Assembly: GCA_963920635.1 (NCBI GenBank)
Contig: OY987301.1
Coordinates: forward strand, 58,286,560-58,350,559
Direction: 5' to 3'
Length of the DNA: 64,000 nt
Origin: Pseudeuparius sepicola
Lineage: Eukaryota > Arthropoda > Insecta > Coleoptera > Anthribidae
The stretch's first letter is position 1. Each line of letters opens with the position of its first letter. The translations under genes were made by a program, and so were the position numbers. The notes beneath the pieces were generated by a model, which was given only the letters and a program-made list of their open reading frames with translations, did no database searches and was not told the DNA's origin. Below, piece after piece: positions 38,151 to 52,700 of the stretch.

Positions 38151-41100
38151 CTGTGTTCACACACTGTTCTAAGGACTCATTTAAAGAGAAATACCCAGAA
38201 AGTAACACGAAAAGAACATTTCCTATCGAAATTCACATAAAAACTAAAGTTACGCGCAAACAGTGAATCGACGCAGAACCAGCGGAATTAAGCAAATACT
38301 CTTTTGCTAAATTGGATGGGAAATTATTGAATCACCGATAATTTGGAGTATTTTCTTAATTCCACTGGTTCTACGTCGATTCTCTGCTTTCTCGTAACTT
38401 TAGTTTTTTTGTGAATTTCGAGAGGAAATGTTCCTTTCGTATTACATTCCGTGTATATCTCTTAAAATCAGTCCTTAGAACAGTGTGTGAAAACAGGTTT
38501 TGCGAAATGGATTGGGAAATTATTGAATCAGGGATAACTTCGGAGCATTTGCTGAATTCCGCTGGTTCTACATCAATTCTCTGTTTCTCGTACCTTTAGT
38601 TTTTATGTGATTTCGATAGGAAACATTCTTTTCGTGTTACTTTCCGTGTATTTATCTTAACCTTTGTAGTAGAACAGTAGAAATGGGAAATGGGAAATTA
38701 TTGAATCACGGATAATTTCGGAGTATTTGCTGAATTCCTCTGGTTATACGTCGATTCACTGTTTTCTCGTAACTTTAGTTTTTATGTGAATTTCGATAGG
38801 AAATGTGTTAGTTTCCGGGTAATTCTTTTTAAATGAGTCCTTAGAACAGTGTGCGAACACAGTTTTTGCGAAATTGAATGGGAAATTGTTGAAACAGGGA
38901 TAATTGTGTATTTCTCTTAAAATGGCCTTAGAACAGTGTGTGAAAATAGTTAATTTGAAATTGGATGATTATTGAATCAGGGACAATTTCGAAGTATTTG
39001 CTGAATTCCGCTACGTCGATTCTCTGTTTTCTCTAGTTTTTTTGTGAATTTCGATAGGAAATGTTCCTTTCGTATTACATTCCGTATATATCTCTTAAAA
39101 TTAGTCCTTAGAACAGTGTGTGAAAACAGTTTTTGCGAAATTGATTGTGAAATTATTGTATCAGGGATAACTTCGGAGCATTTGCTGAATTCCGCTGGTT
39201 GTACATCGATTCTCTGTTTTCTCGTACCTTTAGTTTATATGTGATTTCGATAGGAAATATTCTTTTCGTGTTACTTTCTGTGTATTTCTCTTAAAATGAG
39301 CCTTAGAACAGTGTGTGAAAATAGTTAATTTGAAATTGGATGGGAAATTATGGAATCAGGGACAATTTCGAAGTATTTTCTAATTTCCGATGGTTCTACG
39401 TCGATTCTCTGTTTTCTCGTAACTTTAGTTTTTTTGTGAATTTCGATAGGAAATGTTCCTTTCGTATTACATTCCGTCTATATCTCTTAAAATCAGTCCT
39501 TAGAATAGTGTGTGAAAACAGTTTTTGCGAGATTGATTGGGAAATTATTGAATCAGGGATAACTTCGGAGCATTTGCTGAATTCCGCTGGTTCTACATCG
39601 ATTCTCTGTTTTCTCGTACCTTTAGTTTTTATGTGATTTCGATAGGTGATATTCTTTTCTTGTTACTTTCCGTGTATTTCTCTTTACCTTTGTAGTACAA
39701 CAGTAGAAATTCACAAAAACTAAAGTTACGAGAAAACAGTGAATCGACGTATAACCAGCGGAATTTAGCAAATACTCCAAAATTATCCCTGATTCAAAAA
39801 TTTCCCATTCCATTTCGCAAAAACTGTATTCGCACACTGTTCTAAGAACTCATTTAAAGAGAAAGTAACACGGAAAGAACATTTCCTATCGAAATTCACA
39901 TAAAAACTAGAGTTACGAGAAAACAGTGAATCGACGTATAACCAGCGGAATTCAGCAAATACTCCGAAATTATCCGTGATTCAATAATTTCCCATCCTAT
40001 TTCGCAAAAACTGTGTTCACCCACTGTTCTAAGGACTCATTTAAAGAGAAATACCCAGAAAGTAACACGGAAAGAACATTTCGTATCGAAATTCACATAA
40101 AAACTAAAGTTACGAGAAAACAGAGAATCGACGAAGAACAAGCGGAATTCAGTAAATACTCCGAAATTTTCCCTGATTCAATAATTTCCCATTCAATTTC
40201 GCAAAAACTGTGTTCGCACACTGTTCTGCTACTAAAATTAAGAGAAATACACGGAAAGTAAAACGAAAAGAACATTTCCTATCGAAATTCACATAAAAAC
40301 TAAAGTTACGAGCAAACAGAGAATCGACGTAGAACCAGCAAATACTCTTTTGCTAAATTGGATGGGAAATTATTGAATCAGGGATAATTTCGAAGTATTT
40401 GCTGAATTCCGCTGGTTCTACGTCTATTCTCTGTTTTCTCGTAACTTTAGTTTTTATGTGAATTTCGATAGGAAATGTTCTTTTCGTGTTACATTCCGTG
40501 TATTCTCTTAATTTTAGTAGTAGAACAATGTGTGAAAACAGTTTTTGCGAAATTGGTGGGAAATTATTGAGTCACCGATAATTTCGGAGTATTTTCTGAA
40601 TTCCGCTGGTTCTACATTGATTCTCTGCTTCTCGCAGAGAATCGTTCTTTCCGTGTTACTTTCCGGGTATTTCTCTTTAAATGAGTCCTTAGAACAGTGT
40701 GCGAACACAGTTTTTGCGAAATTGAAACGGAAATTATAGAAACAGGGATAATTTCGGTGTATTTGCTAAATTCCGCTGGATATACGTCGATTCACTGTTT
40801 TCTCGTAATTTTAGTTTTTATGTGAATTTCGATGGGAAATGTTCTTTTCTTGTTACTTTCTGTGTATTTCTCTTAAAATGAGCCTTAGAACAGTGTGTGA
40901 AAATAGTTAATTTGAAATTGGATGGGATATTATGGAATCAGGCACAATTTCGAAGTATTTTCTAATTTCCGATGGTTCTACGTCGATTCTCTGTTTTCTC
41001 GTAACTTTAGTTTTTTTGTGAATTTCGATAGGAAATGTTCCTTTCGTATTACATTCCGTCTATATCTCTTAAAATCAGTCTAAGGACTGTTCTAAGGAAC

Positions 41101-44100
41101 AGTGTGTGAAAACAGTTTTTGCGAATTTGATTGGGAAATTATTGAATCAGGGATAACTTCGGAGCATTTGCTGAATTCCCCTGGTTCTACATCGATTCTC
41201 TGTTTTCTCGTACCTTTAGTTTTTATGTGATTTCGATAGGAGATATTTTTTTCTTGTTACTTTCCGTGTATTTCTCTTAACCTTTGTAGTAGAACAGTAG
41301 AAATTCATAAAAACTAAAGTTACGAGAAAACCGTGAATCGACATATAACCAGCGGAATTTACTCCGAAATTATACCTGATTCAACAATTTCCCATTCAAT
41401 TTCGCAAAAACTGTGTTCACACACTGTTCTAATGACTCATTTAAAGAGAAAGTAACACGGAAAGAACATTTCCTATCGAAATTCACATAAAAACTAAAGT
41501 TACCAGAAAACAGTGTATCGACGTATAACCAGAGGAATTCAGAAAATACTCCGAAATTATCGGTGATTCAATAATTTCCCACCAATTTCGCAAAAACTGT
41601 TTTCACACACTGTTCTACTACTAAAATTAAGAGAAATACACGGAAAGTAACACGAAAAGAACATTTCCTATCGAAATTCACATAAAAACTAAAGTTACGA
41701 GAAAACAGAGAATAGACGTAGAACCAGCGGAATTCAGCAAATACTTCGAAATTATCCCTGATTCAATAATTTCCCATCCAATTTAGCAAAAGAATATTTC
41801 CGCTGGTTCTACGTCGATTCTCTGTTTGCTCGTAACTTTAGTTTTTATGTGAATTTCGATAGAAAATGTTCCTTTCGTGTTACTTTCTGGGTATTTCTCT
41901 TAAGTTTAGTAGTAGAACAGTGTGCGAACACAGTTTTTGCGAAATTGAATGGGAAATTATTGAATCAGAGATAACTTCGGAGCATTTTCTGAATTCCGCT
42001 GGTTGTACATCGATTCTCTGTTTTCTCGTACCTTTAGTTTATATGTGATTTCGATAGGAAATATTCTTTTCGTGTTACTTTCCGTGTATTTCTCTTAACC
42101 TTTGTAGTACAACAGTAGAAATTCATAAAAACTAAAGTTACGAGAAAACAGTGAATCGACGTATAACCAGCGGAATTTAGCAAATATTCCGAAATTATAC
42201 CTGATTCAACAATTTCCTATTCAATTTCTCAAAAACTGTGTTCACACACTGTTCTAAGGACTCATTTAAAGAGAAAGTAACACGGAATTAACATTTCCTA
42301 TCGAAATTCACATAAAAAGTAAAGTTACGAGAAAACAGTGAATCGACGTATAACCAGCGGAATTCAGCAAATACTCCGAAATTATCCGTGATTCAATAAT
42401 TTCCAATCCAATTTCGCAAAAACTGTGTTCACCCACTGTTCTAAGGACTCATTTAAAGAGAAATACCCAGAAAGTAACACGGAAAGAACATTTCGTATCG
42501 AAATTCACATAAAAACTAAAGTTACGAGAAAACAGAGAATCGACGAAGAACCAGCGGAATTCAGCAAATACTCCGAAATTGTCCCTGATTCAATAATTTC
42601 CCATTCAATTTCGCAAAAACTTTATTCGCACACTGTTCTACTACTAAAATTAAGAGAAATAGACGGAAAGTAAAACGAAAAGAACATTTCTTATCGAAAT
42701 TCACATAAAAACTAAAGTTACGAGCAAACAGAGAATCGACGTAGAACCAGCGGAATTCAGCAAATACTCTTTTGCTAAATTGGATGGGAAATTAAAGAAC
42801 ATTTCCAATCGAAATTAACATAAAAACTAAAGTTATGATAAAACAGAGAATCGACGTATAACAAGCGGAATTTAGCAAATACTCCGAAATTATCCCTGAA
42901 TCAATAATTTCCCATTCAATTTCGCAAAAACTGTGTTCGCACACTGTTCTACTACTAAAATTAACTAAAGTTACGAGAAAACAGAGAATAGACGTAGAAC
43001 CAGCGGAATTCAGCAAATACTTCGAAATTATCCCTGATTCAATAATTTCCCATCCAATTTAGCAAAGGAGTATTTTCTCGTAACTTTAGTTAATTTTAGT
43101 AGTAGAACAGTGTGCGAACACAGTTTTTGCGAAATTGGATGGGAAATTATTGAATCAGGGATAATTTCGAAGTATTTGCTGAATTCCGCTGGTTCTACGT
43201 CTATTCTCTGTTTTCTCGTAACTTTAGTTTTTATGTGAATTTCGATAGGAAATGTTCTTTTCGTGTTACTTTCCGTGTATTCTCTTAATTTTAGTAGTAG
43301 AACAATGTGTGAAAACAGTTTTTGCGAAATTGGTGGGAAATTATTGAGTCACCGATAATTTCGGAGTATTTTCTGAATTCCGCTGGTTCTACATTGATTC
43401 TCTGCTTCTCGCAGAGAATCGTTCTTTCCGTGTTACTTTCCGGGTATTTCTCTTTAAATGAGTCCTTAGAACAGTGTGCGAACACAGTTTTTGCGAAATT
43501 GAAACGGAAATTATAGAAACAGGGATAATTTCGGTGTATTTGCTAAATTCCGCTGGATATACGTCGATTCACTGTCTTCTCGAAACTTTAGTTTTTATGA
43601 ATTTCTACTGTTGTACTACAAAGGTTAAGAGAAATACACGGAAAGTAACACGAAAAGAATATTTCTTATCGAAATCACATAAAAAGTAAAGTTACGAGAA
43701 AACAGTGAATCGACGTATAACAAGCAATTTAGCAAATACGCCGAAATTATCCGTGATTCAATAATTTCCCATCCAATTTCGCAAAAACTGTGTTTACACA
43801 CTGTTCTACTACTAAAATTAAGAGAAATACACACAAAGTAAAACGAAAAGAACATTTCCTATCGAAATTCACATAAAAACTAAAGTTACGAGCAAACAGA
43901 GAATCGACGTAGAACCAGCGGAATTCAGCAAATACTCTTTTGCTAAATTGGATGGGAAATTATTGAATCAGGGATAATTTCGAAATATTTGCTGAATTCC
44001 GCTGGTTCTACGTCTATTCTCTGTTTTCTCGTAATTTTAGTTTTTATGTGAATTTCGATAGGAAATGATCTTTTCTTGTTACTTTCTGTGTATTTCTCTT

Positions 44101-47100
44101 AAAATGGCTTTAGAACAGTGTGTGAAAATAGTTACTTTGAAATTGGATGATTATTGAATGGATTGGATTGGATGATTATTGAATCAGGGACAATTTCGAA
44201 GTATTTGCTGAATTCCGCTACGTCGATTCTCTGTTTTCTCTAGTTTTTTTGTGAATTTCGATAGGAAATGTTCCTTTCGGATTACATTCCGTATATATCT
44301 CTTAAAATTAGTCCTTAGAACAGTGTGTGAAAACAGTTTTTGCTAAATTGATTGTGAAATTGTTGAATCAGGGATAACTTCGGAGCATTTGCTGAATTCC
44401 GCTGGTTGTACATCGATTCTCTGTTTTCTCGTACCTTTAGTTTTTATGTGATTTCGATAGGAAATATTCTTTTCGTGTTACTTTCCGTGTATTTTTCTTA
44501 ACCTTTGTAGTACAACAGTAGAAATTCATAAAAACTAAAGTTACGAGAAGACAGTGAATCGACGTATAACCAGCGGAATTTAGCAAATACTCCGAAATTA
44601 TCCCTGATTCAAAAATTTCCCATTCCATTTCGCAAAAACTGTGTTCGCACACTATTCTAACGACTCATTTTAAGAGAAATACACGAAAGTAACACGTAAA
44701 GAACATTTCCTATAGAAATTCACTAAAAACTAAAGTTACGAGAAAACAGTGAATCGACGTATAACCAGCGGAATTCAGCAAATACTCCGAAATTATCCGT
44801 GATTCAATAATTTCCCATCCAATTTCGCAAAAACTGTGTTCACACACTGTTCTACTACTAAAATTAAGAGAAATACACGGAAAGTAACACGAAAAGAACA
44901 TTTCCTATCGAAATTCACATAAAAACTAAAGTTACGAGAAAACAGAGAATAGACGTAGAACCAGCGGAATTCAGCAAATACTTCGAAATTATCCCTGATT
45001 CAAAAATTTCCCATCCAATTTCGCAAAAACTGTGTTCGCACACTGTTCTAGTATTAAAATTAAGAGAAATACACGGAAAGTAAAACGAAAAGAACATATC
45101 CTATCGAAATTCACACAAAAACTTAAGTTACGAGAAAACAGTGAATCGACGTATAACCAGCGGAATTTAGCATATACTCCGAAATTATCCCTGATTCGAC
45201 AATTTCCCATTCAATTTCGCAAAAACTGTGTTCGCACATTGTTCTAAGGATTCATTTAAAGAGAAATACCCAGAGAGTAACACGGAAAGAACATTTTAAG
45301 ACAAAAACATGAATCGACGTATAACCAGAGGAATTCAGAAAATACTCCGACATTATCCGTGTTTCGATAATTTCCCATCCAATTTCGCAAAAACTGTTTT
45401 CACACACTGTTCTAAGGACTCATTTTAAGAGATATACAGAGAAAGTAACACGAAAAGAACATTTCCTATCGAAATTCACATAAAAACTAAAGTTACGAGA
45501 AAACAGAGAATAGACGTGCGGAATTCAGCAGATACTTCGAAATTATCCCTGATTCAATAATTACCCATCCAATTTAGCAAAAGAGTATTTGCTGAATTCC
45601 GCTGGTTCTACGTCGATTCTCTGTTTGCTCGTAACTTTAGTTTTTATATGAATTTCGATAGGAATTGTTCTTTTCGTGTTACTTTCTGGGTAACTGAGTC
45701 CTTAGAACAATATGTGAACACAGTTTTTGCGAAATTGGATGGGAAATTATTGAATCACGGATAATTTCGGAGTATTTGCTGAATTCCGCTGGTTCTTCGT
45801 CGATTCTCTGTTTTCTCGTAACTTTAGTTTTTAGTGAATTTCGATAGGAAATGTTCTTTACGTGTTACTTTCGTGTATTTCTCTTAAAATGAGTCCTTAG
45901 AACAGTGTGCGAACACAGTTTTTGCGAAATGGAACGGGAATTTTTTTAATCAGGGATTATTTGCTAAATTCCGCTATTTATACATCGATTCACTGTTTTC
46001 TCGTAACTTTAGTTTTTATGAATTTCTACTGTTCTACTACAAAGGTTAAGAGAAATACACGGAAAGTAAAATTTCCCATTCCATTTCGCAAAAACTTTGT
46101 TCACTTTCACTTTGTTCTTTCCGTGTTACTCTCTGGGTATTTCTCTTTAAATGAATCCTTAGAACAATGTGCGAACACAGTTTTTGCGAAATTGAATGGG
46201 AAATTGTCGAATCAGGGATAATTTCGGAGTATATGCTAAATTCCGCTGGTTCTACATCGATTCTCTGTTTTCTCGTAACTTTAGTTTTCATGTGAATTTC
46301 GATAGGAAATGTTCTTTTCGTGTTACTTTCCGTGTATTTCTCTTAATTTTAGTAGTAGAACAGTGTGCGAACACAGTTTTTGCGAAATTGAATGGGAATT
46401 TATTGAATCAGGGATGGAGTATTTGCTGAATTCCGCTGGTTCTTCGTCGATTCTCTGTTTTCTCGTAACTTTAGTTTTTATGTGAATTTCGATAGGAAAT
46501 GTTATTTTCGTGTTACTTTCCGTGTATTTCTCTTACTCTTTGTGGTAGAACCGTGTGCGAACACAGTTTTTGCGAAATTGAATGGGAAATTATTGAATCA
46601 GAGATAATTTCGGAGCATTTGCTGAATTCCGCTGGTTCTACATCGATTCTCTGTTTTCTCGTAACTTTAGTTTTCATGTGAATTTCGATAGGAAATGTTC
46701 TTTTCGTGTTACTTTCCGTGTATACTACTAAAATTAAGAGAAATACACTCCGAAATTTCGAAATTATCCCTGATTCAATAATATCCCATCCAATTTAGCA
46801 AAAGAGTATTTGCTGAATTCCGCTGGTTCTACGTCGATTCTCTGTTTGCTCGTGACTTTAGTTTTTATGTGAATTTCGATACGAAGGAAATGTTCTTTTC
46901 GTGTTACTTTCTGGGTATTTCCCTTTAAATGAGTCCTTAGAACAATGTGTGAACACAGTTTTTGCGAAATTGGATGGGAAATTATTGAATCACGGATAAT
47001 TGGGGAGGATTTTCTGAATTCCTCTGGTTATACGTCGATTCACTGTTTTCTCGTAACTTTAGTTTTTATGTGAATTTCGACAGGAAATGTTCTTTCCGTG

Positions 47101-49732
47101 TTACTTTCCGGGTATTTCTCTTTAAATGAGTCGTTATAACAGTGTGCGAACACAGTTTTTGCGAAATTGAATGGGAAATTATTGAAAGAGGGATAATTTC
47201 GGAGTATTTGCTAAATTCCGCTGGTTATACGTCGATTCACTGTTTTCTCGTAATTTTAGTTTTTTTGTGAATTTCGATAGGAAAATGTTCCTTTCGTATT
47301 ATATTCCGTGTATATCTCTTAAAATCAGTCCTTAGAAAACAGTTTTTGCGAAATTGATTGGGACATTATTGAATCACGGATAATTTCGGAGTATTTTCTG
47401 AATTCCGCTGGTTCTACATCGATTCTCTGTTTTCTCGTACCTTTAGTTTTTATTTGATTTCGATAGGAAATATCTTTTCGTGTTACTTTCCGTGTATTTA
47501 ACCTTTGTAGTAGAACAGTAGAAATTCATAAAAACTAAAGCTACGAGAAAACAGTGTATCGACGTATAACAAGAGGAATTCAGAAAATACTCCGAAATTA
47601 TCCGTGATTCAATAATTTCCCACTAATTTCGCAAAAACTGTGTTCACACACTGTTCTAAGGACTTATTTAAAGAGAAATACCCAGAAAGTAACACGGAAA
47701 GAACATTTCGTATCGAAATTCACATGAAAACTAAAGTTACGAGAAAACAGAGAATCGACGAAGAACCAGCGGAATTAAGCAAATTGAATGGGAAATTATG
47801 GAATCAGGGATAATTTCGGAGTATTTGCTCAATTCCGCTGGAATTCAGAAAATACTCCGAAATTATCGGTGATTCAATAATTTCCCACCAATTTCGCAAA
47901 AACTGTTTTCACACACTGTTCTACTACTAAAATTAAGCGAAATACACTTAAAGTAACACGAAAAGAACATTTCCTATCGAAATTCACATAAAGACTAAAG
48001 TTACGAGAAAGCAGAGAATCGAAGTAGAACCAGCGGAATTCAGAAAATACTCCGAAATTATCGGTGATTCAATAATTTCCCACCAATTTCGCAAAAACTG
48101 TTTTCTACTAATAAAATTAAGAGAAATACACGGAAAGTAACCCGAAAGAACATTTCCTATCGAAATTCACATAAAAACTAAAGTTACGAGAAAACAGAGA
48201 TAGACGTAGAACCAGCGGAATTCAGCAAATACTTCGAAATTATCCCTAATTCAATAATTTCCCATCCAATTTAGCAAAAGAGTATTTCCGCTGGTTCTAC
48301 GTCGATTCTCTGTTTGCTCGTAACTTTAGTTTTTATGTGAATTTCGATAGGAAATGTTCTTTCCCTGTTACTTTCTGGGTATTTCTCTTTAAATGAGTTC
48401 TTAGAACAGTGTGCGAACACAGTTCTTTAGTTACTAAAGTTAAAGTTAAAGTTAAATATTCCGGAATTATCCCTGATTCAAAAATTTCCCATTCCATTTC
48501 GCAAAAAATGTGTTCGCACATTGTTCTAAGGATTGATTTAAAGAGAAATACCCAGAAAGTAACACGGAAAGAACATTTCCTATCGAAATTCACATACAAA
48601 CTAAAGTTTGGAGAAAACAGTGAATCGACGTATAACCAGCGGAATTTAGCATATACTCCGAAATTATCCCTGATTCGACAATTTCTCATTCAATTTCGCA
48701 AAAACTGGGTTCGCACATTGTTCTAAGGATTCATTTAAAGAGAAATACCCAGAGAGTAACACGGAAAGAACATTTTGCGACAAAAACATCAATCGACGTA
48801 TAACCAGAGGAATTCAGAAAATACTCCGAAATTATCCCTGATTCAATAATTTCCCATCCAATTTCGCAAAAACTGTGTTCGCACACTGTTCTACTACTAA
48901 AATTACGAGAAATACACGGAAAGTAAAACGAAAAGAACATTTCCTATCGAAATTCACATGAAAACTACGAGAAAACAGTTAATCGATGTATAACAAGCAA
49001 TTTAGCAAATACGCCGAAATTATCGGTGATTCAATAATTTCCCAACCAATTTCGCAAAAAATGTGTTCACACAATTCAGAAAATCCTCCGAAATTATCCA
49101 TGATTCAATAATTTCCCATCCAATTTCGCAAAAACTGTGTTCACACACTGTTCTAAGGACTCATTTAAAGAGAAATACCCGGAAAGTAACACGGAAAGAA
49201 CATTTCCTATCGAAATTCACATAAAGACTAAAGTTACGAGAAAGCAGAGAATCGACGTAGAACCAGCGGAATTCAGAAAATACTCCGAAATTATCGGTGA
49301 TTCAATAATTTCCCACCAATTTCGCAAAAACTGTTTTCACACACTGTTCTACTACTAAAATTAAGAGAAATACACGGAAAGTAACACAAAAAGAACATTT
49401 CCTATCGAAATTCACATAAAAACTAAAGTTACGAGAAAACAGAGAATAGACGTAGAACCAGCGGAATTCAGCAAATACTTCGAAATTATCCCTGATTCAA
49501 TAATTTCCCATCCAATTTAGCAAAAGAGTATTTCCGCTGGTTCTACGTCGATTCTCTGTTTGCTCGTAACTTTAGTTTTTATGTGAATTTCGATAGGAAA
49601 TGTTCTTTCCGTGTTAGTTTCCGGGTAATTCTTTTTAAATGAGTCCTTAGAACAGTGTGCGAGTTCACACAATTCAGAAAATCCTCCGAAATTATCCGTG
49701 ATTCAATAATTTCCCATCCAATTACGCAAAAA
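38151..49732. repeat. Higher-order unit D (11,582 bp)
   Basis: This unit has the same block order as C but is longer by 1,029 bp, made up of the 1,023 bp segment and the 6 bp TTTCGA near 44,449. Diagnostic differences are GGAGC (not GGACC) near 41,162 and a private CAGGCACAATT near 40,943. Its successor starts at 49,733 with an offset of 11,582. Confidence 0.92.
41746..42768. repeat. 1,023-bp segment present in units D and E, absent from B and C
   Basis: The segment is bounded by a 31-bp direct repeat (41,715-41,745 and 42,738-42,768) that contains GACGTAGAACC and GGAATTCAGCAAATACT. Units B and C retain one copy of this 31-mer (20,609-20,639 and 31,162-31,192) followed by the right-hand flank. 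That is the expected product of a deletion between the repeats. Unit A still has the left flank beyond 13,964, so deletion in B/C is more likely than insertion in D/E. Confidence 0.88.
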
Positions 49733-52700
49733 CTGTGTTCACACACTGTTCTAAGGACTCATTTAAAGAGAAATACCCAGAAAGTAACACGAAAAGAACA
49801 TTTCCTATCGAAATTCACATAAAAACTAAAGTTACGCGCAAACAGTGAATCGACGCAGAACCAGCGGAATTAAGCAAATACTCTTTTGCTAAATTGGATG
49901 GGAAATTATTGAATCACCGATAATTTGGAGTATTTTCTTAATTCCACTGGTTCTACGTCGATTCTCTGCTTTCTCGTAACTTTAGTTTTTTTGTGAATTT
50001 CGAGAGGAAATGTTCCTTTCGTATTACATTCCGTGTATATCTCTTAAAATCAGTCCTTAGAACAGTGTGTGAAAACAGGTTTTGCGAAATGGATTGGGAA
50101 ATTATTGAATCAGGGATAACTTCGGAGCATTTGCTGAATTCCGCTGGTTCTACATCAATTCTCTGTTTCTCGTACCTTTAGTTTTTATGTGATTTCGATA
50201 GGAAACATTCTTTTCGTGTTACTTTCCGTGTATTTATCTTAACCTTTGTAGTAGAACAGTAGAAATGGGAAATGGGAAATTATTGAATCACGGATAATTT
50301 CGGAGTATTTGCTGAATTCCTCTGGTTATACGTCGATTCACTGTTTTCTCGTAACTTTAGTTTTTATGTGAATTTCGATAGGAAATGTGTTAGTTTCCGG
50401 GTAATTCTTTTTAAATGAGTCCTTAGAACAGTGTGCGAACACAGTTTTTGCGAAATTGAATGGGAAATTGTTGAAACAGGGATAATTGTGTATTTCTCTT
50501 AAAATGGCCTTAGAACAGTGTGTGAAAATAGTTAATTTGAAATTGGATGATTATTGAATCAGGGACAATTTCGAAGTATTTGCTGAATTCCGCTACGTCG
50601 ATTCTCTGTTTTCTCTAGTTTTTTTGTGAATTTCGATAGGAAATGTTCCTTTCGTATTACATTCCGTATATATCTCTTAAAATTAGTCCTTAGAACAGTG
50701 TGTGAAAACAGTTTTTGCGAAATTGATTGTGAAATTATTGTATCAGGGATAACTTCGGAGCATTTGCTGAATTCCGCTGGTTGTACATCGATTCTCTGTT
50801 TTCTCGTACCTTTAGTTTATATGTGATTTCGATAGGAAATATTCTTTTCGTGTTACTTTCTGTGTATTTCTCTTAAAATGAGCCTTAGAACAGTGTGTGA
50901 AAATAGTTAATTTGAAATTGGATGGGAAATTATGGAATCAGGGACAATTTCGAAGTATTTTCTAATTTCCGATGGTTCTACGTCGATTCTCTGTTTTCTC
51001 GTAACTTTAGTTTTTTTGTGAATTTCGATAGGAAATGTTCCTTTCGTATTACATTCCGTCTATATCTCTTAAAATCAGTCCTTAGAATAGTGTGTGAAAA
51101 CAGTTTTTGCGAGATTGATTGGGAAATTATTGAATCAGGGATAACTTCGGAGCATTTGCTGAATTCCGCTGGTTCTACATCGATTCTCTGTTTTCTCGTA
51201 CCTTTAGTTTTTATGTGATTTCGATAGGTGATATTCTTTTCTTGTTACTTTCCGTGTATTTCTCTTTACCTTTGTAGTACAACAGTAGAAATTCACAAAA
51301 ACTAAAGTTACGAGAAAACAGTGAATCGACGTATAACCAGCGGAATTTAGCAAATACTCCAAAATTATCCCTGATTCAAAAATTTCCCATTCCATTTCGC
51401 AAAAACTGTATTCGCACACTGTTCTAAGAACTCATTTAAAGAGAAAGTAACACGGAAAGAACATTTCCTATCGAAATTCACATAAAAACTAGAGTTACGA
51501 GAAAACAGTGAATCGACGTATAACCAGCGGAATTCAGCAAATACTCCGAAATTATCCGTGATTCAATAATTTCCCATCCTATTTCGCAAAAACTGTGTTC
51601 ACCCACTGTTCTAAGGACTCATTTAAAGAGAAATACCCAGAAAGTAACACGGAAAGAACATTTCGTATCGAAATTCACATAAAAACTAAAGTTACGAGAA
51701 AACAGAGAATCGACGAAGAACAAGCGGAATTCAGTAAATACTCCGAAATTTTCCCTGATTCAATAATTTCCCATTCAATTTCGCAAAAACTGTGTTCGCA
51801 CACTGTTCTGCTACTAAAATTAAGAGAAATACACGGAAAGTAAAACGAAAAGAACATTTCCTATCGAAATTCACATAAAAACTAAAGTTACGAGCAAACA
51901 GAGAATCGACGTAGAACCAGCAAATACTCTTTTGCTAAATTGGATGGGAAATTATTGAATCAGGGATAATTTCGAAGTATTTGCTGAATTCCGCTGGTTC
52001 TACGTCTATTCTCTGTTTTCTCGTAACTTTAGTTTTTATGTGAATTTCGATAGGAAATGTTCTTTTCGTGTTACATTCCGTGTATTCTCTTAATTCTAGT
52101 AGTAGAACAATGTGTGAAAACAGTTTTTGCGAAATTGGTGGGAAATTATTGAGTCACCGATAATTTCGGAGTATTTTCTGAATTCCGCTGGTTCTACATT
52201 GATTCTCTGCTTCTCGCAGAGAATCGTTCTTTCCGTGTTACTTTCCGGGTATTTCTCTTTAAATGAGTCCTTAGAACAGTGTGCGAACACAGTTTTTGCG
52301 AAATTGAAACGGAAATTATAGAAACAGGGATAATTTCGGTGTATTTGCTAAATTCCGCTGGATATACGTCGATTCACTGTTTTCTCGTAATTTTAGTTTT
52401 TATGTGAATTTCGATGGGAAATGTTCTTTTCTTGTTACTTTCTGTGTATTTCTCTTAAAATGAGCCTTAGAACAGTGTGTGAAAATAGTTAATTTGAAAT
52501 TGGATGGGATATTATGGAATCAGGGACAATTTCGAAGTATTTTCTAATTTCCGATGGTTCTACGTCGATTCTCTGTTTTCTCGTAACTTTAGTTTTTTTG
52601 TGAATTTCGATAGGAAATGTTCCTTTCGTATTACATTCCGTCTATATCTCTTAAAATCAGTCTAAGGACTGTTCTAAGGAACAGTGTGTGAAAACAGTTT

